This document shows positions 51,697 to 59,494 of a DNA stretch of 64,000 nucleotides, in pieces; positions within the stretch are counted from its first letter, which is position 1; the number at the start of each line of letters is the position of its first letter. Position numbers and translations under genes: made by a program. Below the pieces are notes generated by a model, which saw nothing but the letters and a program-made list of their open reading frames with translations, was not told the origin of the DNA and searched no databases. This DNA comes from Acidobacteriota bacterium. GTDB taxonomy: Bacteria; Acidobacteriota; Vicinamibacteria; Vicinamibacterales; Vicinamibacteraceae. Location: positions 1-64,000 of the forward strand of contig JADLFL010000037.1 of NCBI GenBank assembly GCA_020845575.1, read 5' to 3'.

Positions 51697-54143
51697 GACA
51701 TGTGCCCTCGGCCCCGGAGCAGCTTCACCAGGGCATCGGTGCCGTCGATCAGTGCCTGCAACTCGCCCGTGTAGTCGCCGTGCGCGCCATCGAGGCACGC
51801 GCGGAACGTCGTCTTGTACGCAGGGCTGCGTCCCTGCGTCAGCGCGGACTCCACTTCGCCGCCGCGATCGGCATCGTCCATCAACGCCAGTGCCATCAGC
51901 TTGCGGAGTCCGATGGCCGACGTGAGCGCGTCCTCGACGTCGGCGTGACGATCGCCGCGTGCGAGTCGTCTGGCCCGCACCACTTCGTGGCAGGCCGCCT
52001 CGAGTGCGGATCGGCAGAAGTTCGGCACGAGACGCAGCTTGATCGCGTCGGGCATCTGCTCGGTCCGCGTCACGGCCACCGCATCATCCATGAGCATCTG
52101 CACGGGGCCGTGCGTGCGACGGATATCGACGATGGAGCGGGCCTTGCGGGTGATGTCGACGAACGTGGCGCTGATGGCGAGACGGCGCACGGCTTCGGGC
52201 AGCCGGTCATCGTGCGTGAAGACAATCACCTGATGCGTGCGCGCCACGTTGCCGAGCACGCGCGCGAGGCCCTCCACTTTCGACGGGTCGAGGGCCTGCA
52301 CGGGATCGTCGATCAGCACGAACCCGAACGGCGTATCCGGCATCGTCGCGCGTGGGAGGAAGAGGCTGAGCGCGAGGCTGTTGAGCTCGCCCTGCGACAT
52401 CACGCTCAGGGCCTTCGCGCCGTCGCCGTCGACCTTCACTTCGAGCTCGACGGCGCGGCGCGTGCGCGTGCCGACGACCTTGACGGCGCACAGCTCGACG
52501 TTGCTCTGCATGCGTAGCGTGGCCCAGTACTCGCGCGCCCTGTCTTCGATGGGCGCGAAGCGCTCGGCCCGGATCGTGACGATCTCGTCGCGCAGCCACG
52601 CGGCGGCCTTCTGCAGGTGCTTGCGCGCTTCGGCGGACGCCTGCGCCCTGACGGCGAGAGGCAGCCAGTCGCGCACCTTGTTCGCAACGGGACGCCAGAT
52701 GTCCTCGCGCCTCACGAGCTCGGCCCGCGCGGCGGCGACGACAGGTGCGAGTCGATCGGCGATGGCACGCACGCCGTTCTCGATGCGGAGCGCAAGCGTC
52801 TCCGGGGCTTCGTCGGCGACGGGTGTCGCGAACGCGCGCCATGCGTCGAGCAGGCCCGCCGTGTCGATGCCCGCTGGTGCGGCGTCTGCAAGCGCGCGTG
52901 GAGGCGCGGCACAGAACTGCAACGCGCGGGCTCGTGCCCGCTTCAATTCCTCCGCGGCAGTCTTCGCGTCGGAGGCGTCGGCGCGCAGCTTCGTCGAGAC
53001 GTCGGTTGTACGCGCGCGCCAGTCGTCGTGGATCACGCCGGGCGTGTCGCACACCGGACACGCGTTGTCCCGAGTCGAGACCGTGAATGCGAGTGCGGCA
53101 TCGAGGAGCTCGGCGAGCTGCAGCGATCGGCCGGCGCTCAGTTCGGCGAGGCGACGGCTCTCGGCGTCGGCGCGGCGCAGCGCGTCGGCAAGGACGTGCG
53201 CCGTGTCGGCGCTCGGCGCGGTAAGCGTCGCCAGCGCCTTCAAGGCTGTCGAGTCCGTGTCGGCAGCGTCGTCGTACGTCACGAGCGCGTCGATCGCGGC
53301 CGTGTCCCACGTGCGTGCGCCGAGGAGCGCGATGACCTCTGCGAGACGCGCGTCGCTTGCGTGCGTCGCCACGTCGGACGCGAATGCGATCGCCTCCTTC
53401 GCGACCGCCTTGGCGTCGTCGTGCTTCTTCTCACGATCCGTTACCGCGTTCTTCACGCGCGTGCGCACCGTTTCGTACTCGTCCAGGCCGAGCCCGCGAA
53501 CCAGCGCATCGTGCAGTTGCGAGTTCGCGTCGAACATGTCGCCGAGCTGCGAATAGGCGAGGAACGGAGGGTACTCGGTGGCGGCGCCGAGCCAACCCGT
53601 GTCGGCGATGGGCACCGTGGCGTCTGGCAGCTTCACGACCGTCTCGCCACTCGCCAGCGTGGCTTCATGGCCCCACTTGCGCGAGAAGGTCACGTGCCCG
53701 AGGCCTTCGACGGTCACCTCGGCGGCGATCAGCGGCGGGTTGGGTTCGTGCCGGTTGCGCCACCCTTCGCTGGCGACGGGCGTCGTGAACCGGGAGCAGG
53801 TGTTGGTGAAGAGCAGCTCTGCCGCTTCGGCAAAGCTGCTCTTGCCGGATCCGTTGCGGCCGCTGACCACCGTCAGTCCGGGCCCCTCGTTCAGCTTGAG
53901 CGCGCGCTCCGGCCCGATGCCCCTGAACGCCCTGACGCTGATCGACTTCAGGTACGCGCGCGACACGGGCGGCGACGGTTCGCCGCGGCTCTCTCTCGCG
54001 TGCCGCGTCTCGGCCCCCTCGTCGATCGCCGCCGCGAGTGCCTCATCGCCTTCGCAGGCATACGCGATGTACGTCGCGAACGGCTCCGTGTCCTTCCCGG
54101 CATCAGCAAGGCGTTGCAGCAGGTCATCCTGAATGGAAGGCAT
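51693..54143 (-). CDS. SMC/Rad50-like AAA ATPase
   Basis: The 816-residue protein has an N-terminal helical region (1-60) and Walker A GRNGSGKS at 95-102. A central coiled region contains a zinc-hook-like CPVC (362-365). The ABC signature (MSQGELNSLALSLF, 582-595), Walker B FGFVLIDD (606-613) and H-loop VFTHD (641-645) follow. The C-terminal 150 residues are helical with no assigned family. Such RecF/SMC-type ATPases are common in DNA repair and in anti-phage modules. Function here is inferred from operon context only. The structured repeat copy C lies in its leader. Confidence 0.85.
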   Translation of the reverse strand: MPSIQDDLLQRLADAGKDTEPFATYIAYACEGDEALAAAIDEGAETRHARESRGEPSPPVSRAYLKSISVRAFRGIGPERALKLNEGPGLTVVSGRNGSGKSSFAEAAELLFTNTCSRFTTPVASEGWRNRHEPNPPLIAAEVTVEGLGHVTFSRKWGHEATLASGETVVKLPDATVPIADTGWLGAATEYPPFLAYSQLGDMFDANSQLHDALVRGLGLDEYETVRTRVKNAVTDREKKHDDAKAVAKEAIAFASDVATHASDARLAEVIALLGARTWDTAAIDALVTYDDAADTDSTALKALATLTAPSADTAHVLADALRRADAESRRLAELSAGRSLQLAELLDAALAFTVSTRDNACPVCDTPGVIHDDWRARTTDVSTKLRADASDAKTAAEELKRARARALQFCAAPPRALADAAPAGIDTAGLLDAWRAFATPVADEAPETLALRIENGVRAIADRLAPVVAAARAELVRREDIWRPVANKVRDWLPLAVRAQASAEARKHLQKAAAWLRDEIVTIRAERFAPIEDRAREYWATLRMQSNVELCAVKVVGTRTRRAVELEVKVDGDGAKALSVMSQGELNSLALSLFLPRATMPDTPFGFVLIDDPVQALDPSKVEGLARVLGNVARTHQVIVFTHDDRLPEAVRRLAISATFVDITRKARSIVDIRRTHGPVQMLMDDAVAVTRTEQMPDAIKLRLVPNFCRSALEAACHEVVRARRLARGDRHADVEDALTSAIGLRKLMALALMDDADRGGEVESALTQGRSPAYKTTFRACLDGAHGDYTGELQALIDGTDALVKLLRGRGHMS

Positions 54144-54214
54144 TGGAAGAGAGGATCATACCGACGTCGACGCAGGGGCTAAAGAAGCTGTGGGGAAATG
54201 GCGGGTCTTGTGCG

Positions 54215-54325
54215 GGCGCGGGTCCTGTCGCCGGACAGCCCCGCCCGTCCTCGGCGCGACAAGCGCTTGTACGGGAGACGCGCCTGCGCGCGGGCGGGGC
54301 GGCCCCGTCCGGCGCCACCCGCGCC
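54215..54325 (-). repeat. GC-rich structured leader-like element, copy C
   Basis: Read on the minus strand, the sequence begins GGCGCGGGTGG and ends GGACCCGCGCC, a 9-bp closing helix. It carries the same internal hairpins as copy B. It points toward the ATPase start 72 nt away, the same orientation as copies A and B relative to their genes. Confidence 0.75.
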
Positions 54326-54858
54326 GAGACGCCATTCTCTTCACAGACTCTTCAATCCGTTCTGGCACGGCGCGCGCCACGCAGCATGCTTTCGTCGCGG
54401 CGTAGTGACCGGGCTTGCTCGGCCCGTTTCTCCCTAACCGTTCGCTCAGCGCAACTTCTGTCTGGGAACCTGGAGTACGTGTGAGGGCGGGGTTGACAAG
54501 GTGGAAAACGTGAGCCGTGTACGACGGGCCCCCGCCCTCACAAGACCCGCGTTCTCTTTACAGACCCTTCAGCCCGTTCGACCACGCGGCGTGCCAGTGA
54601 GCCACGGGTTGAAACCCTTGGCCTCCATACAGAAGATGGTCTCCTTCGGCAGTTGGTCACCATCCTTGGATGGCAGGACACTCTGCGGGCGGCGATCACT
54701 GACTGCCGGACGACTTGTCCGCCGTAGCCCGAAGGGCGAAGGTGGAAGTCCGGCAGCTACGTGCGGCGGAGCCGACCGGTGCTTGGTGCTCGGTGCCCGG
54801 TGCCCGGTGGTCTGCCGCGCCGTAGCGCGTCAGCGCGGAGGCGGGCCCGGTGGCCGGA
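54326..54858. other. Repeat-rich gap between the ATPase and Lon-like operons
   Basis: No gene is supported in this 533-bp gap. It contains a degenerate REP palindrome (54409-54427) and two imperfect direct repeats of about 50 nt (about 54330-54380 and 54548-54598, around CTCTTCACAGAC). A palindromic repeat of the 11245 type (54599-54628), a block 54699-54756 with inverted ends around GACTTGTCCGCCGTAG, and a GGTGCCC array (54776-54810) follow. Open frames here read through the repeats and show no protein-like features. Confidence 0.7.
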
Positions 54859-56550
54859 TCAGTACGGATACAACCTCGCCACCTCCTCCGGTGAGGCGTT
54901 GGCGTGACGGAGGTGCGCGATCGGGCCGGGATCCTGGGTGGCCAGGGTGTCGATGCAGCGAGCGGCGGCGTTCGTGTCGGCGCGCGCGAGCGCCTCGTCG
55001 AGATCGGCAAGGGTGAGGTTACGCGATGCGAGCGGGTCGCCGCCATCCGCGGCCTGTTCCAGCAACGCCCGGCAGGCAGTGCCGGCCCAGCGGCTGGCGG
55101 ACCAGCGCACGTGATCGGGAAGCGTGACGTCGGCGGCCATGCGAGCGGCGTTGTCGCGCGCCGACGAGTCGCCGGGATCCAGTAGCAGTCGTCCGCGCAC
55201 GAGCGCGAGCTCCACATAGCGCGGCCCCAGCCCGCGATAGCCGCCCGACCCCAGCATGCGATCGTGGAACGCCTCGGCTCGCGCCAGCGACTCGCGATCG
55301 CGCAGGGCGCCTGCCAACCGCGCCCACTCCGATAGCGGATAAGCGACGTCCGCGTCCGCGTAGATGTCGGCGAACGCTCGCGCAAGCTGCTCCTGGGCAA
55401 CCAGTGCGTCAGGCGCCCGTCCTGTCACCGTGTGAAGCCGCGCGAGCGCGCCACGCAGGCGCAACTCCGCCGGAGACGACTCCTCAATCGCGCGATCGAG
55501 GAGCGCCTCAGCGGCGTGCTGCACGACGTGCGCGTCGGGCGTGGCCGTGTCCGCACACTGCTGGACGAGATGCGCCACGACGTGCACCCGCACCATGCGC
55601 GGCCGTGCGGTCAGCCAGCCGGCAGGCGGCATGGCGATCGTCCCTGCGTTCACGGCATGACGCGTGGCGACCGCGTGCGCGAACGAGAGCGCGTAGCGTG
55701 CGTCCGGCGTGATGTCGGTCCAGCGGTCGAGCGCGATCCGCGCGCCCCGCCGGACGGGAGCCCAGTCGACGAGCGCGTCGCTGCCCAGCAGCGCCAGCCT
55801 GAAGAAACTCGCCGTGAGCGCGTCTCGCCGCTCGGGATCGGCCGCCGCGTCGACCAGCAGGGCCGACAGCCGATCGCCGAAGGCCTCTTCCACCGCCTGC
55901 GCGGCATGCGCCACGGGCACGACGCGCAGGCGCGACCGTGCGTAAGCCGAAGCTTCCTCGTACTGGCTGGTCGCCACGATGAGCCGTGTGACGTGCGGCG
56001 CCATGCGTACGATCCCGGCGATCTTCTGTTCGAGCCCACCGACGGGACCGACGTGTCCCGCGGCATCGACGGACGCAGACGCGATGACGTCGCCCGGCAA
56101 CGCGCAGTGCAGCACGTCCGACGCGAGTCCGAGCACGAACGCGAGTCCGAACGACGGGCCATCGATGGGCGCGTGCAGATCCGGCACGCCGGGCGCATTG
56201 CGCACCGACGCCATGTACGCGATCGACGGCGGAGTCGATGTCGCGTCGTGCATGCTGTGCCAGAGCACGGGCAGTCCGCGTGGCAGCGCGAGGCCGGCGT
56301 CGCGCCACGACGCTCGCAGTGCAGGTCCGAGCGCAGGCCCGTGTTCGACGCTGTCCGTCGCGTGCCCGCGTGAGACGTGCCAGAGGACCACCGTGTCGTG
56401 CTGCACGGTCACGGCCGCCGTGGATCCGACAGCCGGCTCCGGCATCGGTCCACGCGCGGCGATGATGCGCGCCACGTCGGCCTCGCGCGGCCAGCACCAC
56501 GGGCCGGCCGCCCAGGCCTCGTCGGCGACGTGCGGGCGCAACCAGGACAT
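54859..56550 (-). CDS. Lon-type serine protease domain protein with helical C-terminal region
   Basis: The 563-residue protein has an N-terminal region (1-110) of unknown fold and then a Lon (S16) protease domain. IDGPSFGLAFVLGLAS has catalytic Ser133, and HVGPVGGLEQKI has Lys176. The 43-residue spacing equals that of Ser679-Lys722 in E. coli Lon, and LIVATSQYEEA and VPVAHAAQAVEEAF also fit. It lacks the AAA+ ATPase of Lon. The remaining 330 residues are helical and may form TPR-like repeats that sense or bind a partner. The ATG overlaps the stop of the middle gene (TGATG). It is last in an operon with the sigma-like gene. Confidence 0.82.
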   Translation of the reverse strand: MSWLRPHVADEAWAAGPWCWPREADVARIIAARGPMPEPAVGSTAAVTVQHDTVVLWHVSRGHATDSVEHGPALGPALRASWRDAGLALPRGLPVLWHSMHDATSTPPSIAYMASVRNAPGVPDLHAPIDGPSFGLAFVLGLASDVLHCALPGDVIASASVDAAGHVGPVGGLEQKIAGIVRMAPHVTRLIVATSQYEEASAYARSRLRVVPVAHAAQAVEEAFGDRLSALLVDAAADPERRDALTASFFRLALLGSDALVDWAPVRRGARIALDRWTDITPDARYALSFAHAVATRHAVNAGTIAMPPAGWLTARPRMVRVHVVAHLVQQCADTATPDAHVVQHAAEALLDRAIEESSPAELRLRGALARLHTVTGRAPDALVAQEQLARAFADIYADADVAYPLSEWARLAGALRDRESLARAEAFHDRMLGSGGYRGLGPRYVELALVRGRLLLDPGDSSARDNAARMAADVTLPDHVRWSASRWAGTACRALLEQAADGGDPLASRNLTLADLDEALARADTNAAARCIDTLATQDPGPIAHLRHANASPEEVARLYPY

Positions 56551-57557
56551 CAGAAGTAGTGTGCGTCGAAGTCGGTGCTGCCCCACCACGCCGCGGGATC
56601 GCCCAGCGCCACGCGTCGCAGCCGCTCATCGTCTGCGGCGATTGCGGCATGGAGGTTGATGCGGATCGCGCGGCCCGTCCTGTCGGCAGATTCGAGCGCC
56701 GCGTCGAGACGGTCGACGGCACCCGCTTCGTGCAGCAGCACGCGCACGCTCTCGATGTCGTCGCGCCGATGGCAGAGTCGACGCCAGCTGACCGACGCTT
56801 CAGAGAGATCGGCAGACAGCGTGTCGAACAGATCCGTGAGATCGTCGCCGAGCGCTTCGGCGCGCCGGACGGCCTGCTGTTCGAGCGCGCGGATCGACGC
56901 GGTGTCGAGCGTGCGCGCCCAGCGGCGTGGCGCCAGTTCCGCGTCGCTGACGAGATCCTGCAGGCGTCCGCTCGCGATGAGCGCGGCGACGTCCGCAGCG
57001 TCTGGCTCGCACAGGCGTGCGAGCTGGCCCGCGAGCGACGTGCGCGCCCAGGCGTCGGCGGCGAGTGCCTGCCCCAGTTGTTCCTGCATCCACGCGTCGT
57101 GTGTGTTCACCGTCCACTCCTCGACCGGAGGACCGGCCCACGCATACACCGGACGCAGCAGCAGGGCGCCTGCGTCGCGCCAGCCGACGACGAGCGGCGT
57201 GCCGCTCGCTGTCTCGATGAGGAAGCGCCCCGGCTGCTGGAGCGCGACGCGCGCGATGCCGGCGGCATCTGCCGCTTCGGCCTCACGCGCCCGCAAATCC
57301 GGCCGCACCTGGAACGCTGCTGCTCCTCGTGCGATGACGCGCAGCTGCGCGACTGCCGCGTCGAGTTCGATCCGCATGCCGAGCGCGTCCATCACCGGGC
57401 TGTGCGCCGGCAACAGCACCGACGGTGCGCCGGGCGTGCTCCCGAGCGCCGCGTGCGGCGAGAGGGTCGGCATCGCCAGGTGCTCGATCGGGCCGAGCAT
57501 CTCGGGCCCGATGCCCATCGCGCGCAACTCCTCGTGCATCTCCGGTGCGGTGTTCAT
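56550..57557 (-). CDS. Soluble protein of unknown family between sigma-like and Lon-like genes
   Basis: The 335-residue protein has no signal peptide, membrane segment or recognised domain. Short proline/glycine-rich stretches lie in the first 50 residues, a beta-rich central part (FLIETASGTPLVVGWRD, LLLRPVYAWAG) follows, and a helical C-terminal half closes it. It overlaps both neighbours (ATGA and TGATG). By analogy to sigma/anti-sigma/protease operons it could be the inhibitor of the sigma-like protein and the substrate of the protease. This is inference only; no cysteine-histidine zinc anti-sigma motif is present. Confidence 0.55.
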   Translation of the reverse strand: MNTAPEMHEELRAMGIGPEMLGPIEHLAMPTLSPHAALGSTPGAPSVLLPAHSPVMDALGMRIELDAAVAQLRVIARGAAAFQVRPDLRAREAEAADAAGIARVALQQPGRFLIETASGTPLVVGWRDAGALLLRPVYAWAGPPVEEWTVNTHDAWMQEQLGQALAADAWARTSLAGQLARLCEPDAADVAALIASGRLQDLVSDAELAPRRWARTLDTASIRALEQQAVRRAEALGDDLTDLFDTLSADLSEASVSWRRLCHRRDDIESVRVLLHEAGAVDRLDAALESADRTGRAIRINLHAAIAADDERLRRVALGDPAAWWGSTDFDAHYF

Positions 57558-58360
57558 GATCCGTACTCCACGTCGGTCGCCGCGTCGCGTCTGTCGACAC
57601 GCGGTGCGAACACCTCCGCCGCCACTCGCCGGACTTCGTGCTCGAGCTCGGGGCGGACCGCCGCGTGTACCAGCCACGCCGACAGCCGCGGGACGTGCGT
57701 AGGGGTGTTCGCCGGCACTTCGAGCAGGTAGCCGCGCGTGCGCTTGTGCCGCTGGTACACCCTGTTGCGCACCTTCACGAAGTCGCCGCGTCCGCCACTC
57801 TCGCGTGTGACGATGGCGTCGACGGTGAGCTCCTCGTCGGCGATGGCGCGCAGGTCGCTGACGTTCGCGAGGAAGCCGTCGGGGTTCTGCAGCGTGCGCG
57901 CGATCTCCGGGATCGCTCGATCGAACAGCACCGCCGCTGCTTCATCCAGCAGTGCCGCATGTTCGCCGGCGATGGCCACCTGCTCCGGCGTTTCGCGATC
58001 GATGGCGTCCACAGGCCTGACAGCCGCATCGTCGGCCGGCGTGAGCGACTCGAGTCGACGACGCTCGCGCTGCGTGTGCCGGTGCATGTCCTTGACGCGG
58101 TTGGACAGCGCTCGCATCAGGTACGCCTCGGCCTCGACGTCGGTGACCGTGTAGCGCCGCGGCCCCGGACGACTCTTCGAGAGCCTGATCAGCACGTCCT
58201 GCACCACCTCGTCCTGCCTGTCTCGCGCGCCCACGCGCCGTGCCAGCCGCACGAGTGCGTGGTACGCCACGATGGTGGCGTCTTCGCGGCGCTGCCGCTC
58301 ATCTGGCGACAACGTGCCGTCGGCCGGAGCCATCTGGACCAACGCCTCCGACAGGGTCAT
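57554..58360 (-). CDS. Sigma-70-like (ECF-type) protein with divergent C-terminal part
   Basis: The 268-residue protein has a region 2-like helix bundle: HALVRLARRVGARDRQDEVV at about 34-53, then VLIRLSKS and YLMRALSNRVKDMHRHTQRE, which match the core-binding and -10 recognition helices of ECF sigma factors. A region 4-like helix may be VRNRVYQRHKRTRGYLLEV (about 197-215), after an unusual insertion (about 125-195) and with a further 50 residues behind. It is first in the operon. The ATG at 58360 lacks a strong ribosome binding site. The unusual region 4 means promoter recognition cannot be predicted. Confidence 0.7.
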   Translation of the reverse strand: MTLSEALVQMAPADGTLSPDERQRREDATIVAYHALVRLARRVGARDRQDEVVQDVLIRLSKSRPGPRRYTVTDVEAEAYLMRALSNRVKDMHRHTQRERRRLESLTPADDAAVRPVDAIDRETPEQVAIAGEHAALLDEAAAVLFDRAIPEIARTLQNPDGFLANVSDLRAIADEELTVDAIVTRESGGRGDFVKVRNRVYQRHKRTRGYLLEVPANTPTHVPRLSAWLVHAAVRPELEHEVRRVAAEVFAPRVDRRDAATDVEYGS

Positions 58361-58372
58361 GGCCCTGTGTGC

Positions 58373-58400
58373 GCCGGGAGCTGAAGCCTCTGGCCTCCAT
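58373..58400. repeat. Palindromic CTGAAGCCTCTGGCC repeat upstream of the sigma-like gene
   Basis: CTGAAGCCTCTGGCCTCCAT matches the repeat at 54599-54628 and 11245-11275. It lies in the 201-bp gap before the sigma-like start, which shows no gene. Confidence 0.65.
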
Positions 58401-58561
58401 CCGACGTCATGTGGAGCGAACGGTCCGCCATGGCGTGAAGCGAGACGGCGGGAAACCCGTTCGTCAGCGAAGTTGACCCACGCGCCGCTGCCCACGGGGC
58501 GAAGACGACGCGGGCGGTGCGCGTCTGACGGCGCATCGCCCCTGGACGTGAAGACCAGACC

Positions 58562-59494
58562 CTACACGCCATGAATTCCGCGCGTGTCGGCGGCGAGCAG
58601 GTCGAGTGCGGCCGTCGCGATCGCCGGTACGTCCGCAGCGTCGACGTTCGTGAGCAGGGGAAGCAGGGGACCCGTCTCCGCGATGCCAGCGCCTTCCACG
58701 GCCTGGTGCAGCACGCGGATCGGGTTGATCGCGTTGCGGAGGTCCTCCAGCGGCTTGAAGACGGCGCGGATGCGTTCAGCTTCGGCCCAGTCCTGGCGCC
58801 TGACGGCTGCCAGCATCGCCTGCGACAGTCGCGGTGCCACGCACACGCAGCCGCTCGTGAAGCCGCCGAGCCCGAAGTCGCGTACATGGACGATGGCGGG
58901 CTGCTCACCGATGCCACTGATGATGCGGCTCGTGTCGACAAGGGAGACGAGCTTGCGGAGATACGCATCGTCTCCGGCATCGCGTCGCACCACGGCGTAC
59001 TTGATCGCGCTGACGATGCCTTCCCGGTCGAGCGCGGCGACGTCTTCGGGCTCGATGTAGCCGTCGTTCTTCACGTACACGATCACCGGCACACCGGCCG
59101 CCGCCGCGAACTCGCGGATTCCGTTCGCCACACCCGTGCTCGTCGTGATCCCCTGCTGTGGCAGCACCATCACGCACGGGAACGCATGCCGGCGGATCAC
59201 CTTCGCGTGCTCCAGCAGCAGCGCGTACGTCGGTCCGGCCGACGGCACCATCATCGTCTCCGGACCGGCGATCGCCGCGAGCATCGCAAGCGCCTCGTCG
59301 TACTCGCCGAGCGGCAGATGATAGAAGTTGGCGTTGCCGCCGTACAGCATCAGCGACACGCCGCCGGCTTCGAGGTGTCTGACGATGCGCGCGTTGGCAT
59401 CGTGCGCGAGCGAACGGTTCGTCGCCCGCGCGAGAGGCGGCACGGCCATCACCGAACGGGCGAAGTGCGCGGAAGTCAGGGCAGTGGTCTGCAT
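58562..59494 (-). CDS. Dihydrodipicolinate synthase-family sugar-acid enzyme
   Basis: The 310-residue DapA-family TIM barrel has a Schiff-base lysine in VSAIKYAV and GGVSLMLYGGNANFYHL near the pyruvate-binding site. In operons with arabonate-type dehydratases this family converts 2-keto-3-deoxy sugar acids, as either dehydratase or aldolase. The order with the upstream dehydratase gene (TGATG overlap) suggests 2-keto-3-deoxyarabonate metabolism, but the substrate is inferred. Confidence 0.85.
   Translation of the reverse strand: MQTTALTSAHFARSVMAVPPLARATNRSLAHDANARIVRHLEAGGVSLMLYGGNANFYHLPLGEYDEALAMLAAIAGPETMMVPSAGPTYALLLEHAKVIRRHAFPCVMVLPQQGITTSTGVANGIREFAAAAGVPVIVYVKNDGYIEPEDVAALDREGIVSAIKYAVVRRDAGDDAYLRKLVSLVDTSRIISGIGEQPAIVHVRDFGLGGFTSGCVCVAPRLSQAMLAAVRRQDWAEAERIRAVFKPLEDLRNAINPIRVLHQAVEGAGIAETGPLLPLLTNVDAADVPAIATAALDLLAADTRGIHGV

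Noticed and set aside
54501-55016. 171-codon plus-strand frame
   Set aside because: It runs through repeat sequence and then antisense to the Lon-like gene. No protein-like composition.
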